Shown here piece after piece: positions 42,280 to 49,918 of a stretch of DNA of 64,000 nucleotides. Every line of letters starts with the position of its first letter. Position 1 is the stretch's first letter. The DNA comes from Pseudomonadota bacterium. Lineage in GTDB: Bacteria; Pseudomonadota; Alphaproteobacteria; Sphingomonadales; Sphingomonadaceae. The stretch is from contig JAEWBB010000001.1 in the NCBI GenBank assembly GCA_023391375.1, positions 62,001 through 126,000 of the forward strand. Direction: 5' to 3'. The position numbers were made by a program, and so were the translations under genes. The notes beneath the pieces are model-generated. The model searched no databases and was not told the DNA's origin. It saw only the letters and a program-made list of their open reading frames with translations.

Positions 42280-44586
42280 ATGACGACGCCCGACATTGCC
42301 GCCCTGACCGCGCTCGACGAGCGGCTGCGCTTCCTGTCCAGCTGGACCATCCACCACGCCAACCATGTCCGCGACAGCGTCGACGGGCTGAAGGTCGGCG
42401 GGCACCAGGCCAGCAGCGCGTCGATCAACGCGATCATGACCGCGCTCTTTTTCCATGCGCTCGGCCCCAACGACCGCGTCGCGGTGAAGCCGCACGCCGG
42501 GCCGGTGCTGCACGCCATCCATTACCTGCTTGGCTCGCAAAGCCTTGAGCAGCTGCAGAACTTTCGCGGCTTCGGCGGGATGCAGAGCTATCCCAGCCGC
42601 ACCAAGGACCGGATCCCGGTCGACTTCTCGACCGGCTCGGTCGGCCTCGGCGTCGCCATCACCGCCTTCGCGTCGCTGGTGCAGGATTATCTCACCGCGC
42701 ACGGCATGATGTCGGAGGAGGAGCGCGGGCGGTTTGTGGCGCTGATCGGCGATGCGGAGCTCGACGAGGGCAACATCTACGAAGCGCTGATCGAGGCATA
42801 TAAGCACGACATCCGCAACTGCTGGTGGATCGTCGACTATAACCGTCAGAGCCTCGACGCGACCTCGGCCGACCGGATGTTCGAGCGGTTCGACGAGATT
42901 TTCGCGTCCTGCGGCTGGCGCACGGTCGAGGTCCGCCACGGCAAGAAATTGCAGGCCGCGCTCGACAAGAATCCGGCGGTCAAGGATTGGCTGGAGGCGC
43001 TGCCCAACGCCGACCATTCGGCCCTGACCTACCAGGGCGGCGCGGCGTGGCGGGCGCGGATCGAGGCCGACCTCGGCAAGAAGGCGGCGGGCTTCCTCAA
43101 GGACCTCGACGACGACGCATTGGCGGCGCTGATGGGCGACCTCGGCGGCCATTGCCTCGACAGCCTGACCGAAGCGTTCGACGCCGCGCAGGACGATATC
43201 CCGACCCTGTTCGTCGTCTGGACGATCAAGGGCTACGGCCTTCCCTTCGCCGGACACAAGGACAACCACGCCGGCCTGATGAACCCGACCCAGATGCACG
43301 CCTTCCGCGACTCGCTCGGCATCGCCGAGGGTCAGGAATGGGCGCCGCTGTCCGGCCTCGGCGACAATGCGCGCAAGGGCATCGAGCAATTGCTCGAAGA
43401 CGCCCGCATCCTGCGCGAAAAGCGCCCGCGCGATTTCGGGCGGATCGCCATTCCCGCCATCCCCGCGCCGCAGGGCGAGGAGCAGTCGACCCAGGCGGCG
43501 TTCGGGCGAATCCTGCTCGACCTCGCCAAGTCGGGCGCGCCGATGGCCGACCGGATCGTCACCACCTCGCCCGACGTCACCGTGTCGACCAACCTCGGCG
43601 CCTTCGTGAACCAGCGCGGCCTGTTTAAGCGGCGGGCGATGAAGGATGTTTTTGCAGCGGCAAAGATTCCGTCGGCGCAAAAGTGGGCAGGTGATAACAA
43701 CGGCCAGCACATCGAGCTGGGCATCGCCGAATCCAACCTGTTCCTGGTGCTCGCCGCGCTGGGCCTTTCGGGCGACCTGTTCGGTCAACGGTTGCTCCCG
43801 ATTGGGACGCTCTACGACCCGTTCATCGCCCGCGGCCTCGATAGCCTCAACTACGCCTGCTACCAGGACGCGCGCTTCCTGCTGGTCGCGACCCCGTCGG
43901 GCCTGACCCTCGGGCCGGAAGGCGGCGCGCACCAGTCGATCAACCCGCCCCTCATCGCGCTCGGCCAGCCGGGCCTCCGCCATTACGAGCCCGCCTTCGC
44001 CGACGAACTGGCGGCGATGATGGAGCATGCGTTCCAGCTGATCGACGATCCGGCCGGCGAAAGCACCTACCTCCGCCTTTCGACCCGCAGCATCGAACAG
44101 GTCGAGCGCAGCGATGACAGCTGGAAGGACGGCGCGCTGCAGGGCGGCTATTGGCTCAAGGCCCCCGGCCCCGGCGCGGAAGCGGCGATCGTCGCGATGG
44201 GCGCGATCATGCCCGAAGCCATCGCCGCGTGGGAAGAATTGAAGGAGGACGTGCCTGGCCTCGGCCTTCTCGCCGTCACCTCGCCCGACCTGCTCCACCG
44301 CGGCTGGACCGCCGCACAGGCCCGCCGCTGGCAAGGCGAGAATACGCCTAGCCACATCGAAACCCTCCTCGCCCCGCTCGGCCGCAACGCCGGTCTCGTC
44401 ACCTTGTGCGACGCCGCGCCCGCGTCGCTCAGCTGGATGGGCGGTGTCCTCGGCCAGCGGGTCGCGCCGCTCGGCGTCGAGCGGTTCGGCCAGACGGGTA
44501 ACCTCGTCGACCTCTACGCCGCCTACCGCCTCGATGGGTCGGCGATCGCCGAGGCGGCGGCGGAGATCCTGCTTACGACTCCTTAA
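42280..44586 (+). CDS. AceE/transketolase-family 2-oxoacid dehydrogenase E1 component
   Basis: Thiamine-diphosphate enzyme of 768 residues with single-chain E1 architecture. It shows LSSWTIHHANHVRDSVDGLKVGGHQ near the start, the cofactor motif GDAELDEGNIYEALIEA with WWIVDYNRQSLD (about 156-190), and the second-domain blocks QKWAGDNNGQHIELGIAESN and TLYDPFIARGLDSLNYACYQ. It is shorter than AceE (about 880-890) and may use pyruvate or another 2-oxoacid; it is often labelled transketolase. No E2 or E3 gene is beside it. The substrate cannot be assigned. Confidence 0.85.
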   Translation: MTTPDIAALTALDERLRFLSSWTIHHANHVRDSVDGLKVGGHQASSASINAIMTALFFHALGPNDRVAVKPHAGPVLHAIHYLLGSQSLEQLQNFRGFGGMQSYPSRTKDRIPVDFSTGSVGLGVAITAFASLVQDYLTAHGMMSEEERGRFVALIGDAELDEGNIYEALIEAYKHDIRNCWWIVDYNRQSLDATSADRMFERFDEIFASCGWRTVEVRHGKKLQAALDKNPAVKDWLEALPNADHSALTYQGGAAWRARIEADLGKKAAGFLKDLDDDALAALMGDLGGHCLDSLTEAFDAAQDDIPTLFVVWTIKGYGLPFAGHKDNHAGLMNPTQMHAFRDSLGIAEGQEWAPLSGLGDNARKGIEQLLEDARILREKRPRDFGRIAIPAIPAPQGEEQSTQAAFGRILLDLAKSGAPMADRIVTTSPDVTVSTNLGAFVNQRGLFKRRAMKDVFAAAKIPSAQKWAGDNNGQHIELGIAESNLFLVLAALGLSGDLFGQRLLPIGTLYDPFIARGLDSLNYACYQDARFLLVATPSGLTLGPEGGAHQSINPPLIALGQPGLRHYEPAFADELAAMMEHAFQLIDDPAGESTYLRLSTRSIEQVERSDDSWKDGALQGGYWLKAPGPGAEAAIVAMGAIMPEAIAAWEELKEDVPGLGLLAVTSPDLLHRGWTAAQARRWQGENTPSHIETLLAPLGRNAGLVTLCDAAPASLSWMGGVLGQRVAPLGVERFGQTGNLVDLYAAYRLDGSAIAEAAAEILLTTP

Positions 44587-44610
44587 CCGCGCCCGCTCCA
44601 CAAAGGCCGG

Positions 44611-44871
44611 ATGGACCGTCCCGACCGCGACCTCGAAGACCTGCTCGCCGCCGAGCTAGACCACGCCCGCGACATGCTGGTGATGATGGGCGACGAATTG
44701 GCCGGCGACTTCGCCGTCGTTTCGCGTCACGGACTCGCGCTCCAGGCGGTCGACATCGTCGGCCAGATGCTGGGCCACATCGCCAACGTCGTTCGCGCCG
44801 CCGACCGGCCCGCCGCCGTTGACCGCATCGGCATGTGCGACCTCAAGGCCAAGCTCAGCAAAGCCGCTTGA
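44611..44871 (+). CDS. Small helical hypothetical protein
   Basis: A protein of 86 residues rich in alanine, aspartate and leucine, apparently all helical: LEDLLAAELDHARDMLVMMG, LALQAVDIVGQMLGHIANVV. It has no signal peptide and no recognised domain. ATG 44611 lies 24 bases after the AceE-like stop. It may be part of the same transcript and is followed by the MaoC gene. Confidence 0.6.
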   Translation: MDRPDRDLEDLLAAELDHARDMLVMMGDELAGDFAVVSRHGLALQAVDIVGQMLGHIANVVRAADRPAAVDRIGMCDLKAKLSKAA

Positions 44872-44902
44872 GGCTTGCGCCTTCGCCCCCTAGACCGGGG
44901 CC

Positions 44903-45352
44903 ATGGCAGGACGCTTTTTCGAGGAGTGGCAGGTCGGCGACACCATCCGCCACCCGATCACCCGCACCGTCACCGAGACCGACAACCTCCTGATCTCGAC
45001 GTTGACCCACAATCCGCAACCGCTCCACCTCGACCATGAGTCGGCCAAGGAGACCGAATTCGGCAAGCCGCTCGTCAACAGCTGCTTCACCTTCTCCCTC
45101 GCCGTCGGCGTGTCGGTGGCGGAAACGACGCTCGGCACATTGGTCACCAACCTCGGCTACGACGAGGTGAAGTTCCCCAAGCCGGTGTTCGTCGGCGATA
45201 CGCTCCACATCGAGAGCGAGGTCGTGGGACTTCGCGAGAGCGGTAGCCGTCCCAACGCCGGCATCGTCACTTGGGAACATCGCGCCATCAACCAGCGCGG
45301 CGAGACCGTTTGCACGTTCAAGCGCTCTGCGCTGATCCAAAAATCGAAATGA
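44903..45352 (+). CDS. MaoC-like hydratase (hot-dog fold)
   Basis: Enoyl-CoA hydratase-like protein of 149 residues. RFFEEWQVGDTIRHPITRTV, then TETDNLLISTLTHNPQPLHLD with the active Asp/His pattern, and GKPLVNSCFTFSLAVGVSV are the MaoC hydratase-2 motifs. It would hydrate a 2-enoyl-CoA. The stop overlaps the CoA-ester lyase start as ATGA, linking hydratase and lyase in one pathway, possibly mesaconyl-/methylmalyl-CoA chemistry. Confidence 0.88.
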   Translation: MAGRFFEEWQVGDTIRHPITRTVTETDNLLISTLTHNPQPLHLDHESAKETEFGKPLVNSCFTFSLAVGVSVAETTLGTLVTNLGYDEVKFPKPVFVGDTLHIESEVVGLRESGSRPNAGIVTWEHRAINQRGETVCTFKRSALIQKSK

Positions 45353-46188
45353 CCCCCGCGCCGCGTAGCTGGCTGTTCGTCCCGGCGGATAGCGAGAAAA
45401 AGATTGCCAGGGCGATCGAAGGCGACGCGGACGCGATCATCTTCGACCTCGAGGACAGCGTTGCGCCCGACCGCAAGGCCGAAGCCCGCAAGATCATCGA
45501 GAACCTCCCCGAGCGCACAGGCGGCCCACGATGGTGGCTTCGGGTCAACCCGGTCCGCAGCGAGGACCACAAGCTCGATCTCAAGCTGATCAAGCGCGGC
45601 GATATCGATGGGCTGATGCTTCCCAAGACCGAGAGCGGCGCGGACGTGATCGAATGCGCCCACCGCACCGGCAACCTGCCGATCCACGCGATTGTCACCG
45701 AGACGGCGGCCTCGCTGTTCGGCCTGCTGTCCTACCGCGACGTCAAGTCGCCGCTGGTGGCGATGTGCTGGGGAGCGGAGGACCTGTCGGCGGCGCTGGG
45801 CGCGGCGAGCAAGACCGACGAGGACGGCGCGCTCAGCTTCACCTACCGCATGGCCCGCTCGCTGACGCTGGCCGGCGCCGTCGCGGCGGGGGTGCAGCCG
45901 GTCGATGGCGTGTTCGCCGACGTCCGCGATGAGCACGGCCTGATCGCCGAGGCCCGCGCCGCCGCGCGCGAGGGCTTTACCGGCAAGCTTGCGATCCACC
46001 CCGGCCAGGTCGCGGCGATCAACGCTGCCTTCACGCCCAGCGACGGCGACGTGGCGCATGCGCAGGCCATCGTCGACGCCTTCGCCGCGGATCCGTCCGC
46101 CGGTGTGCTGCTGGTCGGCGGAAAAATGGTCGATCGCCCCCACCTGGTGCAGGCACGAAATCTGTTGGGACGCGTTCGGACACCATAA
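45349..46188 (+). CDS. CoA-ester lyase (HpcH/HpaI, CitE-like)
   Basis: TIM-barrel lyase of 279 residues of the CitE/malyl-CoA lyase group. SWLFVPADSEKKIARAIEGD, then ADAIIFDLEDSVAPDRKAEAR with the metal-binding D/E, WWLRVNPVRS and MLPKTESGADV, and the late IHPGQVAAINAAF, are the family blocks. It cleaves or forms a malyl- or citramalyl-type CoA thioester. ATG 45349 overlaps the MaoC stop; earlier in-frame codons do not fit the family N terminus. Confidence 0.9.
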   Translation: MTPAPRSWLFVPADSEKKIARAIEGDADAIIFDLEDSVAPDRKAEARKIIENLPERTGGPRWWLRVNPVRSEDHKLDLKLIKRGDIDGLMLPKTESGADVIECAHRTGNLPIHAIVTETAASLFGLLSYRDVKSPLVAMCWGAEDLSAALGAASKTDEDGALSFTYRMARSLTLAGAVAAGVQPVDGVFADVRDEHGLIAEARAAAREGFTGKLAIHPGQVAAINAAFTPSDGDVAHAQAIVDAFAADPSAGVLLVGGKMVDRPHLVQARNLLGRVRTP

Positions 46189-46208
46189 TCCAAGCGGAGG
46201 GAAAGACG

Positions 46209-47258
46209 ATGCCGACGAAAGCCAAGGGTTGGGGAACGGACGCGGCCGACCAGCCGCTACGGCCGATGGAGTTCGAACGGCGCGACCTGCGCGACGATGA
46301 CGTCGCCATCGACATCACCTACGCCGGCATTTGTCATTCCGACCTCCACACCGCCCGCAACGACTGGGGCGGGACGAAATACCCCAACATTCCTGGCCAC
46401 GAGATCGTCGGCCGCGTCACCGCCGTCGGCAATAACGTCACGCGCCACGCCGTCGGCGACCTGGTGGCGGTCGGCTGCATGGTCGACAGCTGCATGGAGT
46501 GCGACCAGTGCCTCGAGGGATGGGAAGTCTTCTGCCGCCAGGGCTGCACCCAGACGTATAACAGCCCCGACCGTCACACCGGCGAAATCACCAAGGGCGG
46601 CTACACCGATCATATCGTCGTCCGCGACCACTTCGTGCTGAAAGTGCCGGACGGCATGGACGAAGCGAAGGTCGCGCCGCTGCTGTGTGCCGGCATCACC
46701 ACCTACTCGCCGTTGCGCCAGTATGATGTCGGCCCGGGTACCAAGATGGGGGTCATCGGACTCGGCGGCCTTGGCCACATGGGTGTCAAGTTCGGCGCCG
46801 CGCTTGGTGCGCACGTCACCATCATCACCACCACGCCCGAAAAGGGCGAGGATGCGAGGAAGCTGGGTGCCGACGACGTCATCGTCTCGACCGACCCCGA
46901 GCAGATGAAGAAGCACCTCGCCAGCTTCGACTTCATCCTCAACACGGTACCGGTCAGCCACGAGATCGACGGTTACCTCAACCTCCTCGGCCGGTCGGGC
47001 CGGATGGTGATCGTCGGTGCGCTGACGCCGATGCCCGGCTTCGTCGGCATGAATATCATCTGGTACAACCGCGCGGTCGGCGGATCGGCGATCGGCGGCA
47101 TTCCGGAAACCCAGGAAATGCTCGACCTGTGCGCGAAGGAAGGCATCTATCCCGAGGTCGAGATGATCGAAATGAGCGGCATCAACGAGGCCTATGAGCG
47201 CCTCTTGAAGAACGACGTCCGCTATCGTTTCGTGGTCGACATGAGCAAAGGGCTTTGA
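46209..47258 (+). CDS. Zinc-dependent NAD(P) alcohol dehydrogenase (YahK/CAD-like)
   Basis: Medium-chain dehydrogenase of 349 residues. Catalytic zinc site: YAGICHSDLHTARNDWG and PGHEIVGRVTAVG; structural zinc cysteines in CMVDSCMECDQCLEGWEVFC; nucleotide-binding VIGLGGLGHMGVKFGAALG. This is the cinnamyl-alcohol dehydrogenase-like aldehyde reductase group (YahK type). GCGGAGGGAAAG precedes ATG 46209. Its stop overlaps the next gene by four bases. Confidence 0.92.
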   Translation: MPTKAKGWGTDAADQPLRPMEFERRDLRDDDVAIDITYAGICHSDLHTARNDWGGTKYPNIPGHEIVGRVTAVGNNVTRHAVGDLVAVGCMVDSCMECDQCLEGWEVFCRQGCTQTYNSPDRHTGEITKGGYTDHIVVRDHFVLKVPDGMDEAKVAPLLCAGITTYSPLRQYDVGPGTKMGVIGLGGLGHMGVKFGAALGAHVTIITTTPEKGEDARKLGADDVIVSTDPEQMKKHLASFDFILNTVPVSHEIDGYLNLLGRSGRMVIVGALTPMPGFVGMNIIWYNRAVGGSAIGGIPETQEMLDLCAKEGIYPEVEMIEMSGINEAYERLLKNDVRYRFVVDMSKGL

Positions 47259-47740
47259 AGGCTGTCCTTGCCGTTGGCGGGTTGGCGGTGGCCGGGGCGG
47301 TCGCCGCCTGGTCGATGCCGGCCGACGAATTCGACCCCGTCGATTTCTTCGAAGGGCGCAGTCACGGAGAGGGCACGCTCCACGAATTGTTCAAGGGCGA
47401 CCGGCGCGTAGTCGTCGACAGCATGGGCAAGGTCGGACGTGGCGGCATGCTCACGCTCGACCAGACCGTCCGCATTGCGGGCGATCCGGTGAAGCATCGC
47501 CGGTGGCAATTGCGCCCAACGCGCGATGGATGGGCCGGAACATTGACCGACGCGAAGGGCGCCGTCACCGCGGCGCGCGAGGGCGAAGGCATCCGCATCC
47601 GCTACAAGATGGACGGCGGGATGAAAGTCGAGCAGGTCCTGATCCCGCGCCCGGGCTGGAAGACGGTCGACAACGAGATGCGGATCCGCAAGTTCGGGAT
47701 CGTCGTTGCCCGCCTCGACGAGAAAATCGCCAAGCGCTGA
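47255..47740 (+). CDS. DUF3833-like membrane-anchored protein
   Basis: A protein of 161 residues. A hydrophobic N terminus (VLAVGGLAVAGAVAAWSM) anchors or exports it, then FDPVDFFEGRSHGEGTLHEL and LTLDQTVRIAGDPVKHRRWQ resemble DUF3833 lipocalin-like proteins of unknown function. The reading begins at a TTG (47255) overlapping the dehydrogenase stop, with AAAGGG upstream; no ATG fits near it. Confidence 0.75.
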   Translation: MKAVLAVGGLAVAGAVAAWSMPADEFDPVDFFEGRSHGEGTLHELFKGDRRVVVDSMGKVGRGGMLTLDQTVRIAGDPVKHRRWQLRPTRDGWAGTLTDAKGAVTAAREGEGIRIRYKMDGGMKVEQVLIPRPGWKTVDNEMRIRKFGIVVARLDEKIAKR

Positions 47741-47799
47741 TGCCTTGCCCTCCCTGCCCGCCGCGCTAGGGTCGCGGGGAAGAGTGAGGGGATTTCAAG

Positions 47800-49434
47800 A
47801 TGAGTGACACGGCCCAAAGCTGGTCGATGGCGCGCGTCGTGACGGCGTCGTCCGCCGGCACCGCGTTCGAGTGGTACGACTTCTTCATCTTCGGTTCGCT
47901 CACCCCGATCATCGCCAAGGTGTTCCTCGCCGGCCTCGACCCGACGGCGGCACTGGTCGCGGCGCTGGCGCTGTTCGCGGTCGGCTTCGCCTTTCGTCCG
48001 CTGGGCGCCATCCTGTTCGGCGCGATGGGCGACCGGATCGGCCGCAAGGCGACCTTCCTCGTCACGGTCAGCCTGATGGGCGGCGCGACGTTCGGCATCG
48101 GCCTGCTACCGACCTATGCGCAAGCTGGCATCCTCGCGCCGATCCTGCTGATCATCCTGCGCATCTGCCAGGGCACGGCGCTGGGCGGCGAATATGGCGG
48201 CGCGGCGATTTACGTCGCCGAACATGCGCCGGATGACAAGCGAGGCGCAGCGACGGGCTGGATCCAGTCGTCCGCCTCGTTCGGCCTGCTGGCGGCGTTG
48301 CTGGTCATCTTCGCGACGCGCAGTGCACTGGGCGAAGAGGCGTTCAACGCCTGGGGCTGGCGAATCCCGTTCCTCGTCTCGGTCGTGCTGCTCGCCATCT
48401 CGGTGTGGATGCGGGCCAAGCTTTCGGAAAGCCCCGCCTTCGCCAAACTCAAGGAAGAGGGCGCGGTCAGCAAGGCGCCGTTGAAGGAAGCGTTCGCCGA
48501 TCCGGCCAGCCTGAAGCGTGTCGGCATCGCCTTCTTCGCCATCATGTGCGCGCAAGGGGCGGTCTGGTATTTCACCTTCTTCTACCTTCAGGTCTTTCTC
48601 GAAAAATCGCTCGGCGTGCCCGGCGCGACCAAGGACCTGCTGCTGATCATCATGACGCTGGCCTCGGCCCCGCTCTACGTCTTTTTCGGCTGGCTGAGCG
48701 ACCGCGTGGGCCGCAAGCCTGTCATGTTGGCGGGGATGCTGCTGGCGCTCGTCCTTTACTTCCCGGGTTCGCATTTGATCGCCCAGGCCGCCAACCCGGC
48801 GCTGGTCGAGGCGCAGCAGCGCACGCCGGTGGTGGTCGAGACCGATCCGGCCACCTGCTCGTCCCAGTTCGATCCGACCGGCACGGCCAAGTTCGTGTCC
48901 GCCTGCGACATCGCCAAGGCGGCGCTGGTCGCGCGGGGTATCGGCTACACCACAAAGGCGTCGGCGGACGGCGCGACCAGCGTCCACGCCGGCGCGCAGG
49001 ACGTCACGGTGGCCGGCGGCGAAGGACAGGCCGACCTCAAGGCGTTCAAGGCGGCCACGGCCGAGCGGATCAACGCTGCGCTGGCGGCGGCCGGCTATCC
49101 CAAGAGTGCAGACCCCGCGGCGATGCACTGGCCGCTGCTGCTGACCGTCCTGCTGCTGTTCGTGGTCGCCGCGACCGCCCTGTACGGGCCGCAGGCGGCG
49201 GCGCTGGTCGAGATGTTCCCGACGCGCATCCGCTATTCGGCAATGAGCCTGCCCTACCACTTCGGCACAGGCTGGGTCGGCGGCTTCCTGCCGGTCACAA
49301 GCTTCGCCATCGTGGCGATGACCGGCAATATCTACGCCGGGCTTTGGTACTCGGTGATCTTCACCGCCATCTCGGTGCTGACCGCCTTCTTCCTCCTCAG
49401 GGAAACCCACGGCACGCCGCTCCACGAGGTGTGA
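47800..49434 (+). CDS. MHS-family metabolite/proton symporter
   Basis: Major-facilitator transporter of 544 residues. SAGTAFEWYDFFIFGSLTPI, FRPLGAILFGAMGDRIGRKA and GTALGGEYGGAAIYVAEHAP are the metabolite:H+ symporter signatures. Twelve helices are predicted. Between helices 9-10 a soluble insert of about 110 residues (about 345-455, with CSSQFDPTGTAKFVSACD) carries two cysteines, unlike ordinary MHS members of about 430 residues. The substrate could be a dicarboxylate or compatible solute; unknown. Confidence 0.9.
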   Translation: MSDTAQSWSMARVVTASSAGTAFEWYDFFIFGSLTPIIAKVFLAGLDPTAALVAALALFAVGFAFRPLGAILFGAMGDRIGRKATFLVTVSLMGGATFGIGLLPTYAQAGILAPILLIILRICQGTALGGEYGGAAIYVAEHAPDDKRGAATGWIQSSASFGLLAALLVIFATRSALGEEAFNAWGWRIPFLVSVVLLAISVWMRAKLSESPAFAKLKEEGAVSKAPLKEAFADPASLKRVGIAFFAIMCAQGAVWYFTFFYLQVFLEKSLGVPGATKDLLLIIMTLASAPLYVFFGWLSDRVGRKPVMLAGMLLALVLYFPGSHLIAQAANPALVEAQQRTPVVVETDPATCSSQFDPTGTAKFVSACDIAKAALVARGIGYTTKASADGATSVHAGAQDVTVAGGEGQADLKAFKAATAERINAALAAAGYPKSADPAAMHWPLLLTVLLLFVVAATALYGPQAAALVEMFPTRIRYSAMSLPYHFGTGWVGGFLPVTSFAIVAMTGNIYAGLWYSVIFTAISVLTAFFLLRETHGTPLHEV

Positions 49435-49439
49435 GCGGA

Positions 49440-49470
49440 TCGACGAACGGCATTTTCCGCCGTTCGTCGA
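49440..49470 (+). terminator. Hairpin terminator after MHS symporter
   Basis: A perfect 12-base stem TCGACGAACGGC/GCCGTTCGTCGA closes a seven-base loop ATTTTCC just after the symporter stop. The tail is AACGGG, not T-rich, so termination efficiency is uncertain. Confidence 0.65.
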
Positions 49471-49489
49471 AACGGGGGATTGCGTCCGC

Positions 49490-49522
49490 GCTACAAATGT
49501 AGCATTGCGCTACAAATGTAGT
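49490..49522. promoter_or_regulatory. Tandem BlaI-type operators
   Basis: Two dyads, GCTACAAATGTAGC (49490-49503) and GCTACAAATGTAGT (49509-49522), start 19 bases apart, 18 bases before the BlaI-like gene start. The TACA-N2-TGTA core is the known BlaI/MecI recognition dyad. The encoded repressor therefore very likely autoregulates this operon. Confidence 0.85.
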
Positions 49523-49539
49523 GTGAGGACTCGAATCCG

Positions 49540-49917
49540 ATGTTGAACCAGTTGCCGCCCCGTGAACGCCAGATCGTCGACCTGCTGTACCAGCGGGGCG
49601 CGATGGGCGTGAACGACATCGTCGATGCCCTGCCCGACCGCCTGAGCGGCTCGGCCGTGCGGGCGATGCTCAAGCGGCTCGAGGACAAAGGGTTCGTGGC
49701 CCGGCAGGCGAGCGACAAGGGATTCGTGTTCTCGCCGACCGTGCCCGACGACAAGGCCAGCGAAACCGCGCTCGGCCATGTCGTGCGCACCTTCTTCAAC
49801 GGCTCGGCGGTCACCGCCGCCTCGGCGTTGCTCGGCATGTCCGAAAGGCTCGCCACGGACGAACTCGACGCGCTGGAGGCAATGATCGCCCAGGCCCGCG
49901 CGAACAAGGGGAAGTAA
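49540..49917 (+). CDS. BlaI/MecI/CopY-family repressor
   Basis: Winged-helix repressor of 125 residues: LPPRERQIVDLLYQRGAMGV, then IVDALPDRLSGSAVRAMLKRLEDKGFVA and the linker to a dimerisation helix (HVVRTFFNGSAVTAASALL). In beta-lactam resistance such repressors are cleaved after the partner BlaR1-type M56 protein signals. Two matching operators sit just upstream. It is followed after one base by the M56 gene. Confidence 0.93.
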   Translation: MLNQLPPRERQIVDLLYQRGAMGVNDIVDALPDRLSGSAVRAMLKRLEDKGFVARQASDKGFVFSPTVPDDKASETALGHVVRTFFNGSAVTAASALLGMSERLATDELDALEAMIAQARANKGK

Positions 49918-49918
49918 G

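Noticed and set aside
42274..44601. Minus-strand open frame of 775 codons opposite the AceE-like gene
   Set aside because: Antisense shadow of a strongly supported gene with clear thiamine-diphosphate motifs.
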